From: Nitrospirota bacterium
GTDB taxonomy: Bacteria; Nitrospirota_A; Leptospirillia; Leptospirillales; Leptospirillaceae
Direction of reading: 5' to 3'
NCBI GenBank assembly: GCA_021795275.1
Contig: JAJYPO010000008.1
Location: 1 to 28,368 of the forward strand
Length of the DNA: 28,368 nucleotides
The notes under the pieces were generated by a model, which did not search any database, was not told where the DNA came from, and saw only the letters and a list, made by a program, of their open reading frames with translations. Position 1 is the stretch's first letter, and every line of letters starts with the position of its first letter. The translations under genes were made by a program, and so were the position numbers. Shown piece by piece: positions 14,919 to 26,813 of the stretch.

Positions 14919-15923
14919 ATGATACTCGCCGTTGAAAGTTCCTGCGACGATACGTCCGTGGCCCTGGTCGATATGACCGGGGCCCTTTTTTTTCACCGAT
15001 CCCTTTCCCAGAACGATCTTCATGCCCCTTTCGGGGGAGTCGTTCCCGAACTGGCTTCCCGGACCCACTCCGAGAGGCTTCCGTATCTCGTCGAACAGGC
15101 CTTTTCCGAAACCGGCCTATCCCTGGATCAGATTTCTGCGGCCGCTCTGACCGTGGGACCCGGTCTTTCCGGAGGGCTTTTGGCCGCGATCTCCTTTCTT
15201 AAAGGGCTCTGCTGGGCGAAAGGCATTCCCATGGTTCCCGTTCACCACATCCGGGCCCATCTGAGAGTGGCTATGGATCCTAGCCTTGAGATCCCTCGCG
15301 AATCCCTGGGCCTCGTGGTTTCCGGGGGGCATACACACCTTTACCGTGTCCGTGACTGGCCGGATCTCGACCTTGTGGGACAGACCACCGACGATGCCGC
15401 CGGTGAAGCCTTCGACAAGGGCGCCAAGGTTCTGGGACTTCCCTATCCCGGAGGGCCGGAAATCGAGAAACAGGCGTCTCGATGGACCGGTCCCTCGATC
15501 AAGTTTGTCCGGGGAATCAATACCAGGAACCCCTTTGACTTCAGCTTCAGCGGCTTGAAGACGGCTTTTGTCGGCCATATTCGCCAATCGGGACCGGACC
15601 CCTCAAAGACTCCAGAGCTTGCGGCCTCCTATCAGTCGGCCATTGTCTCCCATTTGATCGATCGCATCGGAAAAGCGTTGGACGCTTTCCGTCCGCCAGC
15701 CCTGCTCGTGGGGGGCGGCGTGGCGGCGAATCAACACTTCCGTTCCCAGCTTGGAATTCTCTGCGAGGAGAAGGGAATTCCTCTTTGCATGGCCCCTCGA
15801 CCCCTTTGCGGAGACAACGCAGTTATGGTAGCTTTGACAGGTTTGGAATTATTCCGGTCGGGTCGCGGGGTGATGTCTCCCTACGACGAAATCCGTCCGA
15901 GGCCGAGATGGGATGAGGATTAA
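14919..15923 (+). CDS. tsaD: tRNA threonylcarbamoyladenosine synthesis protein TsaD
   Basis: TsaD, with TsaB and TsaE, transfers the threonylcarbamoyl group to A37 of ANN-decoding tRNAs. The 334-residue product has the normal length and the ASKHA fold. It begins MILAVESSCDDTSVALVD and carries the iron-binding histidines H110 and H114 in VPVHHIRAH. It also has LVVSGGHTHLY, DDAAGEAFDKGAKVLGLPYPGGPEIE and LVGGGVAANQHFR. It follows clpC by 14 bases. There is no recognisable Shine-Dalgarno sequence before ATG 14919, although the start is fixed by the conserved N-terminus, so translation may depend on ribosomes finishing clpC. tsaB and tsaE are not in the window. Confidence 0.96.
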   Translation: MILAVESSCDDTSVALVDMTGALFFHRSLSQNDLHAPFGGVVPELASRTHSERLPYLVEQAFSETGLSLDQISAAALTVGPGLSGGLLAAISFLKGLCWAKGIPMVPVHHIRAHLRVAMDPSLEIPRESLGLVVSGGHTHLYRVRDWPDLDLVGQTTDDAAGEAFDKGAKVLGLPYPGGPEIEKQASRWTGPSIKFVRGINTRNPFDFSFSGLKTAFVGHIRQSGPDPSKTPELAASYQSAIVSHLIDRIGKALDAFRPPALLVGGGVAANQHFRSQLGILCEEKGIPLCMAPRPLCGDNAVMVALTGLELFRSGRGVMSPYDEIRPRPRWDED

Positions 15924-15934
15924 GCGGAGTTTTC

Positions 15935-19139
<3,205 letters not shown>

Positions 19140-19183
19140 CCGCGTCTTTCTCGAGACCCTCATGAAACGGGAGAAAAGAATTC

Positions 19184-20752
19184 ATGCATAGAAGGAATGT
19201 CCGAGGCCGAATTTTCCTCCTGGTCCTCTTCACCGCCCTTTCCGTCCTTTGGCTTCTCCCTTCTCTTCCCCTCTGGAAAAGTCTTCCCCCATCTCTTCGG
19301 AACGACCTCCCGGGAGGATCCATATCCCTGGGTCTGGACCTCCGGGGAGGGATGTCGCTGACGCTAGAGGTTCTGGAGGACAAGGCCGTTTCCGGGACGC
19401 TGGACGAGATCGCCTCGGCCCTGTCGGAAAAGGGGGTCAAACCCGTAGTCTCGGGAGTGACCGTCTCCATTCCTGCTCCAGACCCGGCGGCGCGGAAGAC
19501 CATTCTCGACTGGGTCTCTTCCAGGGCCCCCTATCTCCAGAAGGTGACGGACAATTCCTCCGGACTTTCCTTCGTTCTTCCTCAAAGCGAAGTCCTGAGG
19601 ATCCGGAAGCACGCCATGACCCAGGCCATGGAGGTTATCCGGAACAGGATCGACCAGTTCGGGGTGGCCGAACCGGTCATCGAGCGGCAGGGAAAGGACC
19701 GGATTCTGATCCAGCTTCCGGGGGTGACCGACCCGGAAAGGGCCATGGCGCTGATCGGAAAGACGGCCCGTCTGGAGTTCAAACTGGCGGACGATTCGGC
19801 CGATCCGGCCACCTTCCTGAGCGGAAAGACGCCCCTTCCGGCGGGAGAGGAGATCCTCTACGGGAACCCCCCCGAAAAAGGGGGAGGCCGGATTCCCTAC
19901 CTTCTGAAGGCGAGGCCCCTCATGAGCGGCGACATGATCAGCGATGCCCGCGTGGCCTTCGGACAGTTCAACGAACCCTATGTCTCACTGACATTCAACA
20001 GTACGGGTTCCAAGCTCTTCGACCAGATCACCAAGAACCACGTCAAGCAACGTCTTGCGATCGTTCTGGACAAGACCGTTTATTCCGCCCCGGTCATTCA
20101 GGAAGAGATTTCCGGAGGTCAGGCCCAGATCACCGGCAGCTTCTCCATGAAGGAGGCGAAGGATCTGGCGATTGTGCTCCGTTCGGGGGCCCTGCCGGCT
20201 CCGGTGAGGATCCTCCAGAATGTGACGGTCGGTCCCTCCCTTGGAAAAGACTCGATACGGGCCGGCCTTCACGCGACGATGATCGCCCTGGTCCTTGTGC
20301 TCCTCTTCATGGCCGTCTATTATCGATTCTCCGGAGTGGTGGCGGACTTCGCCCTGATGCTCAACATGCTCTTCCTGATGGGGGCCATGGCGGCGCTTCA
20401 TGCCACGCTGACCCTGCCGGGAATCGCCGGAATCATCCTGACGGTGGGGATGGGGGTCGATTCCAACGTGCTGATCTTTGAACGGATACGCGAGGAAATC
20501 CGGTCCGGAAAACCCGTCCGCTCCTCGATCGATTCCGGCTACGACAAGGCGTTTCTGACCATCGTGGACTCCCATGTCACGACCCTGATCACGGCGGTGA
20601 TCCTCTTCATGTTCGGGACAGGGCCCATCAAGGGATTCGCAGTGACCCTGACGGTGGGGATCGCCATCAATCTCTTCACATCCCTTGCGGGAACACGAAT
20701 CGTTTTCGACCTTCTCTCAAGGCGCTCGAAGCTTGAACGACTTTCAATATGA
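19184..20752 (+). CDS. secD: Protein translocase subunit SecD
   Basis: SecD with SecF uses the proton gradient to pull exported proteins through SecYEG. The 522-residue product has a first transmembrane helix at about 8-26, a large exported region with LGLDLRGGMSLTLEV at about 47-61, and VIRNRIDQFGVAEPVIERQG. A C-terminal five-helix RND-type domain starts near 360. The conserved intramembrane motif reads GMGVDSNVLIFERIREE, where most family members have VDAN. The ATG at 19184 follows GGGAG, 44 bases after yajC. secF follows 27 bases downstream. Confidence 0.96.
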   Translation: MHRRNVRGRIFLLVLFTALSVLWLLPSLPLWKSLPPSLRNDLPGGSISLGLDLRGGMSLTLEVLEDKAVSGTLDEIASALSEKGVKPVVSGVTVSIPAPDPAARKTILDWVSSRAPYLQKVTDNSSGLSFVLPQSEVLRIRKHAMTQAMEVIRNRIDQFGVAEPVIERQGKDRILIQLPGVTDPERAMALIGKTARLEFKLADDSADPATFLSGKTPLPAGEEILYGNPPEKGGGRIPYLLKARPLMSGDMISDARVAFGQFNEPYVSLTFNSTGSKLFDQITKNHVKQRLAIVLDKTVYSAPVIQEEISGGQAQITGSFSMKEAKDLAIVLRSGALPAPVRILQNVTVGPSLGKDSIRAGLHATMIALVLVLLFMAVYYRFSGVVADFALMLNMLFLMGAMAALHATLTLPGIAGIILTVGMGVDSNVLIFERIREEIRSGKPVRSSIDSGYDKAFLTIVDSHVTTLITAVILFMFGTGPIKGFAVTLTVGIAINLFTSLAGTRIVFDLLSRRSKLERLSI

Positions 20753-20779
20753 ACGCACGTCAAATCCGGGGATGTCTTG

Positions 20780-21727
20780 ATGTTTGAACTGATCCGCAAT
20801 CCATCCATCGATTTCATGGGGAAGAAAAAGATTTCTCTGGCCCTTTCCTCCCTGCTGGTTGTGATCGGCCTTCTGGCGCTTCTTCAGATCGTCCGGGGAA
20901 AGGCCAATCTCGGCATCGACTTCACGGGGGGGACGGCCCTCATGGTGCACTTCGAACACCCGCCATCCCTGGGAAATGTCCGGGAGGTCCTCTCGCAACA
21001 TGGTTTTGCCGGGGCACAGATCCAGAACGTCAATCACACGTCGGATCTGTTCATCCGGGTCAAGGTCCGTCGGGAGGCGGCACACTCGGTGACCGAATCC
21101 CTGCTCGCGCTCCTGCGCACGAGCTTTCCCGGAAACCCCATGACCATTCGCCAGTCCATCGAGATCGGGCCGACCATCGGGAGCGAACTCGCAGGAAAGG
21201 CCCTGATCGCCATTCTTTTCTCCCTGGTCGGATTCATCCTCTACATTGCCGTCCGCTTCGAATTCCGGTTCGGACTGGCCGCAGCGATCTCAACCTTCCA
21301 CAACGTGATCGCCGTGCTGGGAATCCTCTATCTCCTGGGGACCGAGATCAATCTTCTGATCGTCACCAGTCTGCTGACGCTCGCCGGCTATTCCCTGACC
21401 GACACGGTGGTGGTGTTTGACAGGATCCGCGAGCAGATGCGCCGTTCCGTGAGACAGACTCCCGAACAGCTGATCAATTCGGGAATCAATCAGGTACTCA
21501 GCAGGACGGTTGTGGTATCATTAACCGTGGAACTGGTTCTTCTGGCCCTGTTGATCGGGGGTGGTCCCGTGATTCACGCTTTTTCCCTGGCTCTTTTCAT
21601 CGGGGTCATGATCGGGACCTATTCCTCCATTTTTGTGGCCAGCCCGCTTCTTCTTGTTCTTCCGGGAAAACGGCAGGGTCTGGGAGGAGCTTCAAGGAAA
21701 ACGGCTCCGGAGAACAACAGGGCCTAG
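20780..21727 (+). CDS. secF: Protein translocase subunit SecF
   Basis: This is the partner of SecD. The 315-residue product begins MFELIRNPSIDFMGKKK and has a first membrane helix at about 20-38. It continues with GIDFTGGTALMV, a short exported domain, and five further helices from about 135. Conserved motifs include SIEIGPTIGSEL and SLTDTVVVFDRIREQMRR. A TTG directly before ATG 20780 could be read as the start, but the ATG has better spacing to the GGGGA motif upstream. The length is normal for SecF. Confidence 0.95.
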   Translation: MFELIRNPSIDFMGKKKISLALSSLLVVIGLLALLQIVRGKANLGIDFTGGTALMVHFEHPPSLGNVREVLSQHGFAGAQIQNVNHTSDLFIRVKVRREAAHSVTESLLALLRTSFPGNPMTIRQSIEIGPTIGSELAGKALIAILFSLVGFILYIAVRFEFRFGLAAAISTFHNVIAVLGILYLLGTEINLLIVTSLLTLAGYSLTDTVVVFDRIREQMRRSVRQTPEQLINSGINQVLSRTVVVSLTVELVLLALLIGGGPVIHAFSLALFIGVMIGTYSSIFVASPLLLVLPGKRQGLGGASRKTAPENNRA

Positions 21728-21745
21728 GCTCTTTCTCCGGACTTT

Positions 21746-21753
21746 GGAAAGGA
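21746..21753 (+). promoter_or_regulatory. Ribosome binding site of the 36-codon frame after secF
   Basis: GGAAAGGA lies 8 bases upstream of GTG 21762 and supports that codon as a start. Confidence 0.5.
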
Positions 21754-21761
21754 TCAGTCGG

Positions 21762-21872
21762 GTGCACGGTGGAATCGACATTTCCGAGGTGTTGGGAAGC
21801 ATTGGTCTTTTTGTCCTGCCACCTGTGACAGTGGTCATCATTCTCTATCTCAAAAAGAAAAATGTCATCTGA
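21762..21872 (+). CDS. Predicted 36-residue single-pass membrane peptide
   Basis: I do not recognise a family. GTG 21762 with a good ribosome site opens a frame for MHGGIDISEVLGSIGLFVLP followed by a hydrophobic run and a LKKKNVI end. About 20 hydrophobic residues (GSIGLFVLPPVTVVIILYL) followed by KKK predict a single helix with a cytoplasmic lysine end. It starts 34 bases after secF and stops two bases before a strong hairpin, so it looks like the last cistron of the yajC-secD-secF unit. It could assist the Sec or another membrane complex, or be a chance frame. The helix, ribosome site and position are the only support. Confidence 0.5.
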   Translation: MHGGIDISEVLGSIGLFVLPPVTVVIILYLKKKNVI

Positions 21873-21873
21873 G

Positions 21874-21931
21874 GAAACCCGCCCCGGAGTCTCGCATCGG
21901 GCCCGGATCCCCCCTCGGGCCGGCGGGTTTC
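21874..21931 (+). terminator. Branched hairpin between the sec unit and recJ
   Basis: The outer arms GAAACCCGCC (21874-21883) and GGCGGGTTTC (21922-21931) pair perfectly. An inner stem GGCCCG (21900-21905) with CGGGCC (21916-21921) stacks directly on it, leaving a 16-base bulge. Only TCTT follows, so it is either a weak intrinsic terminator or an attenuator/processing hairpin 19 bases before the recJ start. Confidence 0.55.
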
Positions 21932-21950
21932 TCTTCGAAGGTGTCTGACC

Positions 21951-23612
21951 ATGGACCAGGATGTCGCCGGACGTGAAAACCATGCATGGGATGTGGCCGA
22001 TATGCCGGACGAGGAGGTCTACGCCCAGGCCAAGGCCTGGGGTCTCGATCCCGTCTGGGTCCGGGTTCTGTTCAGACGGGGAATCGATCCCCGGTCCTTC
22101 GTCAATGACATCCAGGCTCCCGGCCCTCCAGGAGACGACTCCCTTGGGGAGATGGGGCCTTCACGGTCCTGGTTCCATGAACTTCTTTCCAGCCGGGAAC
22201 CGGTGCTTGTCTATGCGGATCTCGATGTCGACGGTCTGGCTGCGGCGGCCATCCTCTCCCGATTCCTGACCCATCGTCGCCACCCGCACTTCGTCCTCCT
22301 GACAAACCGCGAGGATGGTCGATCCGTCCGGCCATCCCGGATCCTCCCCTATCTCGACCAGGGAGTCCGGAGAATCATCGTAGCCGACATGGGGGCCTCG
22401 AGCGCTCCTGTGCTGCGGATGCTCCTGGCGGAAGGAATGTCGTGCATGGTTGTGGATCACCACCTGATCCCCGAGGAGTGGCCCCGGGCGAGCGTTCCGC
22501 TGGTCCATCCTTCCGGGCGCTCCGCCCTGACCTCGGCGGGGTCGGCCTATGCGTTGATCAGACCCTACCTCGCGCCGGACGAGGAGCCCCAGATGGCTTT
22601 TCTGGCAGGGCTGTCCGTCCTCGGAGACAGGGCTCCTCTCCTGCGCGAGAACCGGTACTTCATCCGGGTTCTGGTCTCCGATGAGGCCCTCTCCTCTTTT
22701 CCCGGAATACGCCTCCTCCTGCGAAGGAGGCTTCGCCGCGCTCCGATCGTCAGCGACTTTTCCTTCGGGGTCATCCCTTTCCTGAATGCTCCGGGCCGCA
22801 TGGGAGATCCAAGGCCGGCCTTCGACCTCCTGATGGCCGCCTCCTCGGAAGCCTCGGAGAAAAATGTCCTGCTCCTGATGGAGATGAACCGGAAAAGGCA
22901 GGAACTGGAGGGACTTCTGTATGACGAAATCAGGAAAAAAGGGCCGATGGAGTGGTTTCTCTTCGATAAGGACTGGTTTCCGGGGGTACTGGGTCGGGTC
23001 GCCCACCGGATCTCCGAGGAATGGGACAGGTCTGTTTTTGTCGGAACACTGACCGCCTCGCTTACGGTGCGCGGTTCGATCCGCTGCCGCAACAACGATC
23101 GATTCCCCGAAATAATGAAAGCGCTCGTGGGGCTTCCGGTCCTCGGAGGGGGCCATCCGATGGCGGGTGGACTCGAGTTCCCCCTGAGCGCCCTTTCCGA
23201 GGTCTCGCTTCGCCTGAACAAGGTGTTGAACAATGAGGCTCCCGCGGACAGGGGAATCGGGGTTCCCGAGTCCGGTGACGGACCCTTGAAAATCGACGCC
23301 TTTCTGCCGGCCTATTTCCGGAATCCTGTTTTTTGGGAAGGATACAGTAAACTTTTTCCCTTTGGGGAAGGTTTCGCCTCTCCGCTTTTTGGCGTTCGCC
23401 GGGCGCGGATCGAGCGCCTCGAAGACGGCTTTGGACGCATGCAGGTCTGTTCCTACCGGTGGAGGCACGGAAGCGGGCGGGCCTTTTTCCGGGGAGGAGG
23501 GGATCCTCCCCTTCCCGGACAGGATTGCGATCTCGTCGTAACGCCCGAGATAAGGGGCAAGGGGGATTATCTTGAACGCCTCTTCGTTGTTATCCAGCAC
23601 CGACCGGCCTGA
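21951..23612 (+). CDS. recJ: RecJ-like single-strand-specific exonuclease (DHH family)
   Basis: RecJ degrades single-stranded DNA 5' to 3' in recombination and repair. The 553-residue product is near the family length of 560-580. DHH-family metal-binding motifs are D90-L-D92-V-D94-G (family usually DFDADG), D146 in VADMGASS (usually TVDNGIS), D169-H170-H171, and D225 in VLGDRAPL. LNAPGRMGDPRPAFDLL at 279-294 and the DHHA1 motif GGGHPMAGG at 399-407 follow, and an OB-like end lies from about 430. Several motifs differ from standard RecJ, so substrate preference could differ. ATG 21951 follows GAAGG. The order secF-recJ-rel supports the call. Its 3' end overlaps rel by 41 bases. Confidence 0.88.
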   Translation: MDQDVAGRENHAWDVADMPDEEVYAQAKAWGLDPVWVRVLFRRGIDPRSFVNDIQAPGPPGDDSLGEMGPSRSWFHELLSSREPVLVYADLDVDGLAAAAILSRFLTHRRHPHFVLLTNREDGRSVRPSRILPYLDQGVRRIIVADMGASSAPVLRMLLAEGMSCMVVDHHLIPEEWPRASVPLVHPSGRSALTSAGSAYALIRPYLAPDEEPQMAFLAGLSVLGDRAPLLRENRYFIRVLVSDEALSSFPGIRLLLRRRLRRAPIVSDFSFGVIPFLNAPGRMGDPRPAFDLLMAASSEASEKNVLLLMEMNRKRQELEGLLYDEIRKKGPMEWFLFDKDWFPGVLGRVAHRISEEWDRSVFVGTLTASLTVRGSIRCRNNDRFPEIMKALVGLPVLGGGHPMAGGLEFPLSALSEVSLRLNKVLNNEAPADRGIGVPESGDGPLKIDAFLPAYFRNPVFWEGYSKLFPFGEGFASPLFGVRRARIERLEDGFGRMQVCSYRWRHGSGRAFFRGGGDPPLPGQDCDLVVTPEIRGKGDYLERLFVVIQHRPA

Positions 23613-25842
23613 AGGGGGCTCCGACGTTCCGGAGCGTCCCCATCGGTCGAAAGACGAGGTCGTTACGATCGATACGCTTCTCGAGGCCGTTTCCAGGTAC
23701 AATCCCGGTCCCGAAGGGCTCGATCTCATCCGCAAGGCCTATCTCATGGCCCTCGAGTCCCACGAGGGCCAGATGCGCCAGTCCGGGGACTCCTATATCA
23801 ATCATCCTCTGAATGTCGCCATGATCCTGGCGGAGATGAAGGTCGACACCTACTGTCTCGTGACGGCGCTCCTTCACGATACCCTCGAGGACACATCCCT
23901 TACCCCGGACCAGATCGAGACGGCCTTCGGCAAGAAGGTGCTCCATCTGATCGACGGTGTCACGAAGATCGGAAAGTTTCATTTCAAGAAATCCCGCGCG
24001 GAAAAGCAGGCCGAAAACTTCCGAAAGATGCTTCTCTCGATGTCCGAGGACATCCGCGTCCTGCTGGTCAAGCTGGCGGATCGCCTGCACAACATGCGGA
24101 CCATCAAGTGGCTCGATCCCTCGAAACAGAAAAACATCGCCCAGGAGACTCTCGATATCTACGCTCCCCTGGCCAACCGTCTTGGAATCGGGTGGATCAA
24201 GCTCGAACTGGAGGACCTGTCCTTTTCCGTCCTCGATCCGGAGACCTACGCCGATCTCCGGGCCCGGGTGGCCCGCAAGAGAAAGGAGCGGACGAACTAC
24301 ATCGACCAGATCATCCGCTCCGTTTCCCAGGCCCTGTCCGAAAACGGGATCCCCGGCCGCGTCGAGGGCCGTTACAAGCATATCTACAGTATCTACCGGA
24401 AGATGACCTCCCAGGAGATTCCCTTCGACGAAATCTACGACCTCATGGGGATCCGGGTGATCACGGACACCAAGCTCCACTGCTACGGAATCCTGGGCCT
24501 CCTGCACGGGATCTACAAGCCCATGTCCGGCCGGATCAAGGACTTCATCGCCATTCCGAAGTCCAACATGTACCAGTCCCTTCATACCACGGTCATCGCG
24601 CCCGAGGGAGTCCTGGTGGAGTTCCAGATCCGAACGGAGGAGATGCACCGGGTCGCTGAGGAGGGGGTCGCCGCCCACTGGAACTACAAGGAAAACGCGG
24701 ACGGCTCTCCGGCCCTCTCGGATCTCAAGGTCGTCACCTGGCTCCGCCAGCTCGTGGAATGGCAGAAGGAGCTGTCCGACAACCAGGAATTCATGAATTC
24801 CGTCAAGCTGAACCTCTTTCCGGACGAGGTCTACGTCTTCACGCCGGCCGGCGACGTCCGTGAGATGATCAAGGGGGCGACGGCGATCGATTTTGCCTAC
24901 GGCATCCACACCGAGGTGGGCCATCGCACCGTGGGGGCCCGTATCAATGGCCGCTGGGTGCCGATCAAGACTGTTCTCGAAAGCGGGGATGTCGTCGAAA
25001 TCATCACCAATCCGTCGCAGACGCCGAGCAAGGACTGGTTGCGGTTTGTGGCGACCCCCCGGGCCCGGGCCCGAATCAGACACTGGATCAAGGAAGAGGA
25101 GATGCGCCAGAGCGCAGACATCGGCCTGCGCTCCCTCGAATCGGAATCCCAGAAGCTTCACAGGCGCTGGTCGGAATTCCTCAAGGCTCCCTTTTTGGAA
25201 ACGGTCCTCTCTTTTTCGGATCTTTCGGAGCCGACGCTGGAAGATGTCTATTCACGGATCGGCTTCGGGCGCCTGTCCGCCGGTGCCGTCCTTCGGAAGC
25301 TTCTTCCCGGACAGGGAGGCGACCTCCTTGCTCCCCTGGCGCCTCCGGTTCCCCTCAAGGAGCAGGTGCCCATCGTCGTCCGCGGAGGGGGGAAGGATCT
25401 TCTGATCGGCTTGGCGGGGTGCTGCAGCCCTGTCCCGGGAGAGGAGATCGTGGGGTATGTCACGCGTGGGCGCGGGATCATCGTCCATACTTCGGACTGT
25501 CCCAACCTCGTCCATCTGTCCCTCGAGCAGGACCGCCTTGTTCCGGCCGTCTGGGATTCTTCGAAAGATGCGATCTTCGACGTCCATCTTCGGGTGTCGA
25601 TGGAGGACAAGCCGGGAATGCTGGCCGCCGTTTCCTCCGTCATTTCGGAGCGCGGAGCCAACATCACCCATGCGGAGGTGAAACAGGCCAAGCACCGGAT
25701 GGGAGTCCTCGACTTCACCATCACCGTCGGGAACCTCCTCCATCTGCAGGAAATCATGACCCGGGTCCAGCACGTCAAGGGAGTCGTCCGGGTCCAGCGG
25801 GTGAAAACCTCCGGGGACCAGGCCACCCCCCTTCACTTTTAA
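23572..25842 (+). CDS. rel: Bifunctional (p)ppGpp synthetase/hydrolase Rel
   Basis: This is the long RelA/SpoT homologue that makes and degrades (p)ppGpp in the stringent response. The 756-residue product has the full set of domains. The HD hydrolase (about 48-200) has H78, H102-D103, E106-D107 and LADRLHN at 168-174. The synthetase (about 255-370) has D290 and E350. TGS lies at about 417-477, the RIS/zinc-finger-like segment at about 605-650 (AGCCSPVPGEEIVGYVTRGRG) and ACT at about 670-745. R321-I-K-D324 is the RXKD charge motif of bifunctional enzymes, not the EXDD of RelA. The hydrolase residues appear intact. The synthetase loop reads SNMYQSLH where the family has NGYQSLH. The start TTG 23572 lies 41 bases inside recJ, after a GGGGG run. 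Confidence 0.95.
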   Translation: MNASSLLSSTDRPEGGSDVPERPHRSKDEVVTIDTLLEAVSRYNPGPEGLDLIRKAYLMALESHEGQMRQSGDSYINHPLNVAMILAEMKVDTYCLVTALLHDTLEDTSLTPDQIETAFGKKVLHLIDGVTKIGKFHFKKSRAEKQAENFRKMLLSMSEDIRVLLVKLADRLHNMRTIKWLDPSKQKNIAQETLDIYAPLANRLGIGWIKLELEDLSFSVLDPETYADLRARVARKRKERTNYIDQIIRSVSQALSENGIPGRVEGRYKHIYSIYRKMTSQEIPFDEIYDLMGIRVITDTKLHCYGILGLLHGIYKPMSGRIKDFIAIPKSNMYQSLHTTVIAPEGVLVEFQIRTEEMHRVAEEGVAAHWNYKENADGSPALSDLKVVTWLRQLVEWQKELSDNQEFMNSVKLNLFPDEVYVFTPAGDVREMIKGATAIDFAYGIHTEVGHRTVGARINGRWVPIKTVLESGDVVEIITNPSQTPSKDWLRFVATPRARARIRHWIKEEEMRQSADIGLRSLESESQKLHRRWSEFLKAPFLETVLSFSDLSEPTLEDVYSRIGFGRLSAGAVLRKLLPGQGGDLLAPLAPPVPLKEQVPIVVRGGGKDLLIGLAGCCSPVPGEEIVGYVTRGRGIIVHTSDCPNLVHLSLEQDRLVPAVWDSSKDAIFDVHLRVSMEDKPGMLAAVSSVISERGANITHAEVKQAKHRMGVLDFTITVGNLLHLQEIMTRVQHVKGVVRVQRVKTSGDQATPLHF

Positions 25843-25860
25843 CGAGATATCGGAGATTCC

Positions 25861-26769
25861 ATGGACTCAGCCGGGCGGGACCGCCTTCTTGCCGAACATA
25901 TCCGGGCAAGGCCTCACCTGCGCGATATTTTTCAGTTCTATGAAAAGATAGAGGAGATCTGGAACACCTCCCGACCCGACGACCTTCTCGCCCTCGTCGA
26001 CCTTCGGGACGCCTCCCTTCGCGACCGTCTTTCCCGGGGAATTCCTCTGGTCGACCGGCCCTCCTTTGCCCGTCTGGCTCTTCCCCAGACCGGCCAGCAG
26101 TTCCGCAAGCTCATGACCGTCATGCGGCAGGGGGGAGGGGAGCGGGAGCAGTACGCCACCCGGATCGCGACTTTCATGCGGAATGGGCGGAAGTCGGAAG
26201 GGGAGGTGATTGCGGAGCTTCTGTCCCGCGAGGACGGCCATTTCGATGCGATCTCCGAAACGATGGAAGTCCCTCGCCCGCTTTTGGTGTACCTGCTCAA
26301 GATGTCCCTGAGGATCTCCTTCGAGCGTCTTCACGAAACACTCATCGCCTTCCTGCGGACGCTTGAATGGGAATATACCCATTGCCCCGTGTGCGGGGCG
26401 CCTCCGGTGATCGGCCAGGCGGTTTCCAACGACCGGCGACGCTATTACTGCTTCTTCTGCTCCTTTCACTGGGAATGTTCCCCGATGGCGGGATGTCCGT
26501 CCTGCGGAGAGACCGATCCCGAACTTTTCAACCTCCTCTACAAGCATCCCAACGAACATCAGGGGATCCTGGCCTGCGAGACCTGCCGGACCTATCTCAA
26601 GATGGTGGACCAGAGGGCCGGACCGGATCTCCTCAATCCCGACATCCAGGAGGTTCTCGGCCTCCATCTCGACATGGCGGCCGGAGAGCTGGGCCTCCGG
26701 CCCCTGGGACAGCCCTTGGTCCAGGCCGAAATCATCCGACGGCCGGGCATCGACGACTATCGGCCGTAA
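25861..26769 (+). CDS. fdhE: FdhE-like formate dehydrogenase accessory protein
   Basis: FdhE proteins assist maturation of molybdenum- or tungsten-containing formate dehydrogenases. The 302-residue product has a helical N-terminal half and a C-terminal half with four CxxC pairs: C175/C178 (CPVCG), C197/C200 (CFFC), C212/C215 (CPSCG) and C239/C242 (CETC). TCRTYLKMVD matches the family's C-terminal rubredoxin-like module. The start ATG 25861 follows CGGAG and lies 18 bases after rel, so it is probably cotranscribed. No formate dehydrogenase subunit is in the window, so either the target is elsewhere or this family member has another role. Confidence 0.85.
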   Translation: MDSAGRDRLLAEHIRARPHLRDIFQFYEKIEEIWNTSRPDDLLALVDLRDASLRDRLSRGIPLVDRPSFARLALPQTGQQFRKLMTVMRQGGGEREQYATRIATFMRNGRKSEGEVIAELLSREDGHFDAISETMEVPRPLLVYLLKMSLRISFERLHETLIAFLRTLEWEYTHCPVCGAPPVIGQAVSNDRRRYYCFFCSFHWECSPMAGCPSCGETDPELFNLLYKHPNEHQGILACETCRTYLKMVDQRAGPDLLNPDIQEVLGLHLDMAAGELGLRPLGQPLVQAEIIRRPGIDDYRP

Positions 26770-26813
26770 GCGGGAAAAAATCCGGGCACGATCGACACAG
26801 CGAAAGGACATCC

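Noticed and set aside
22161..23735. Antisense 524-codon frame over recJ
   Set aside because: Shadow of the RecJ-like gene; its composition is arginine- and proline-rich without any family motif.
23590..25161. Antisense 523-codon frame over rel
   Set aside because: The sense strand is a full Rel protein. The reverse frame shows only Asp/His/Val-rich mirror composition.
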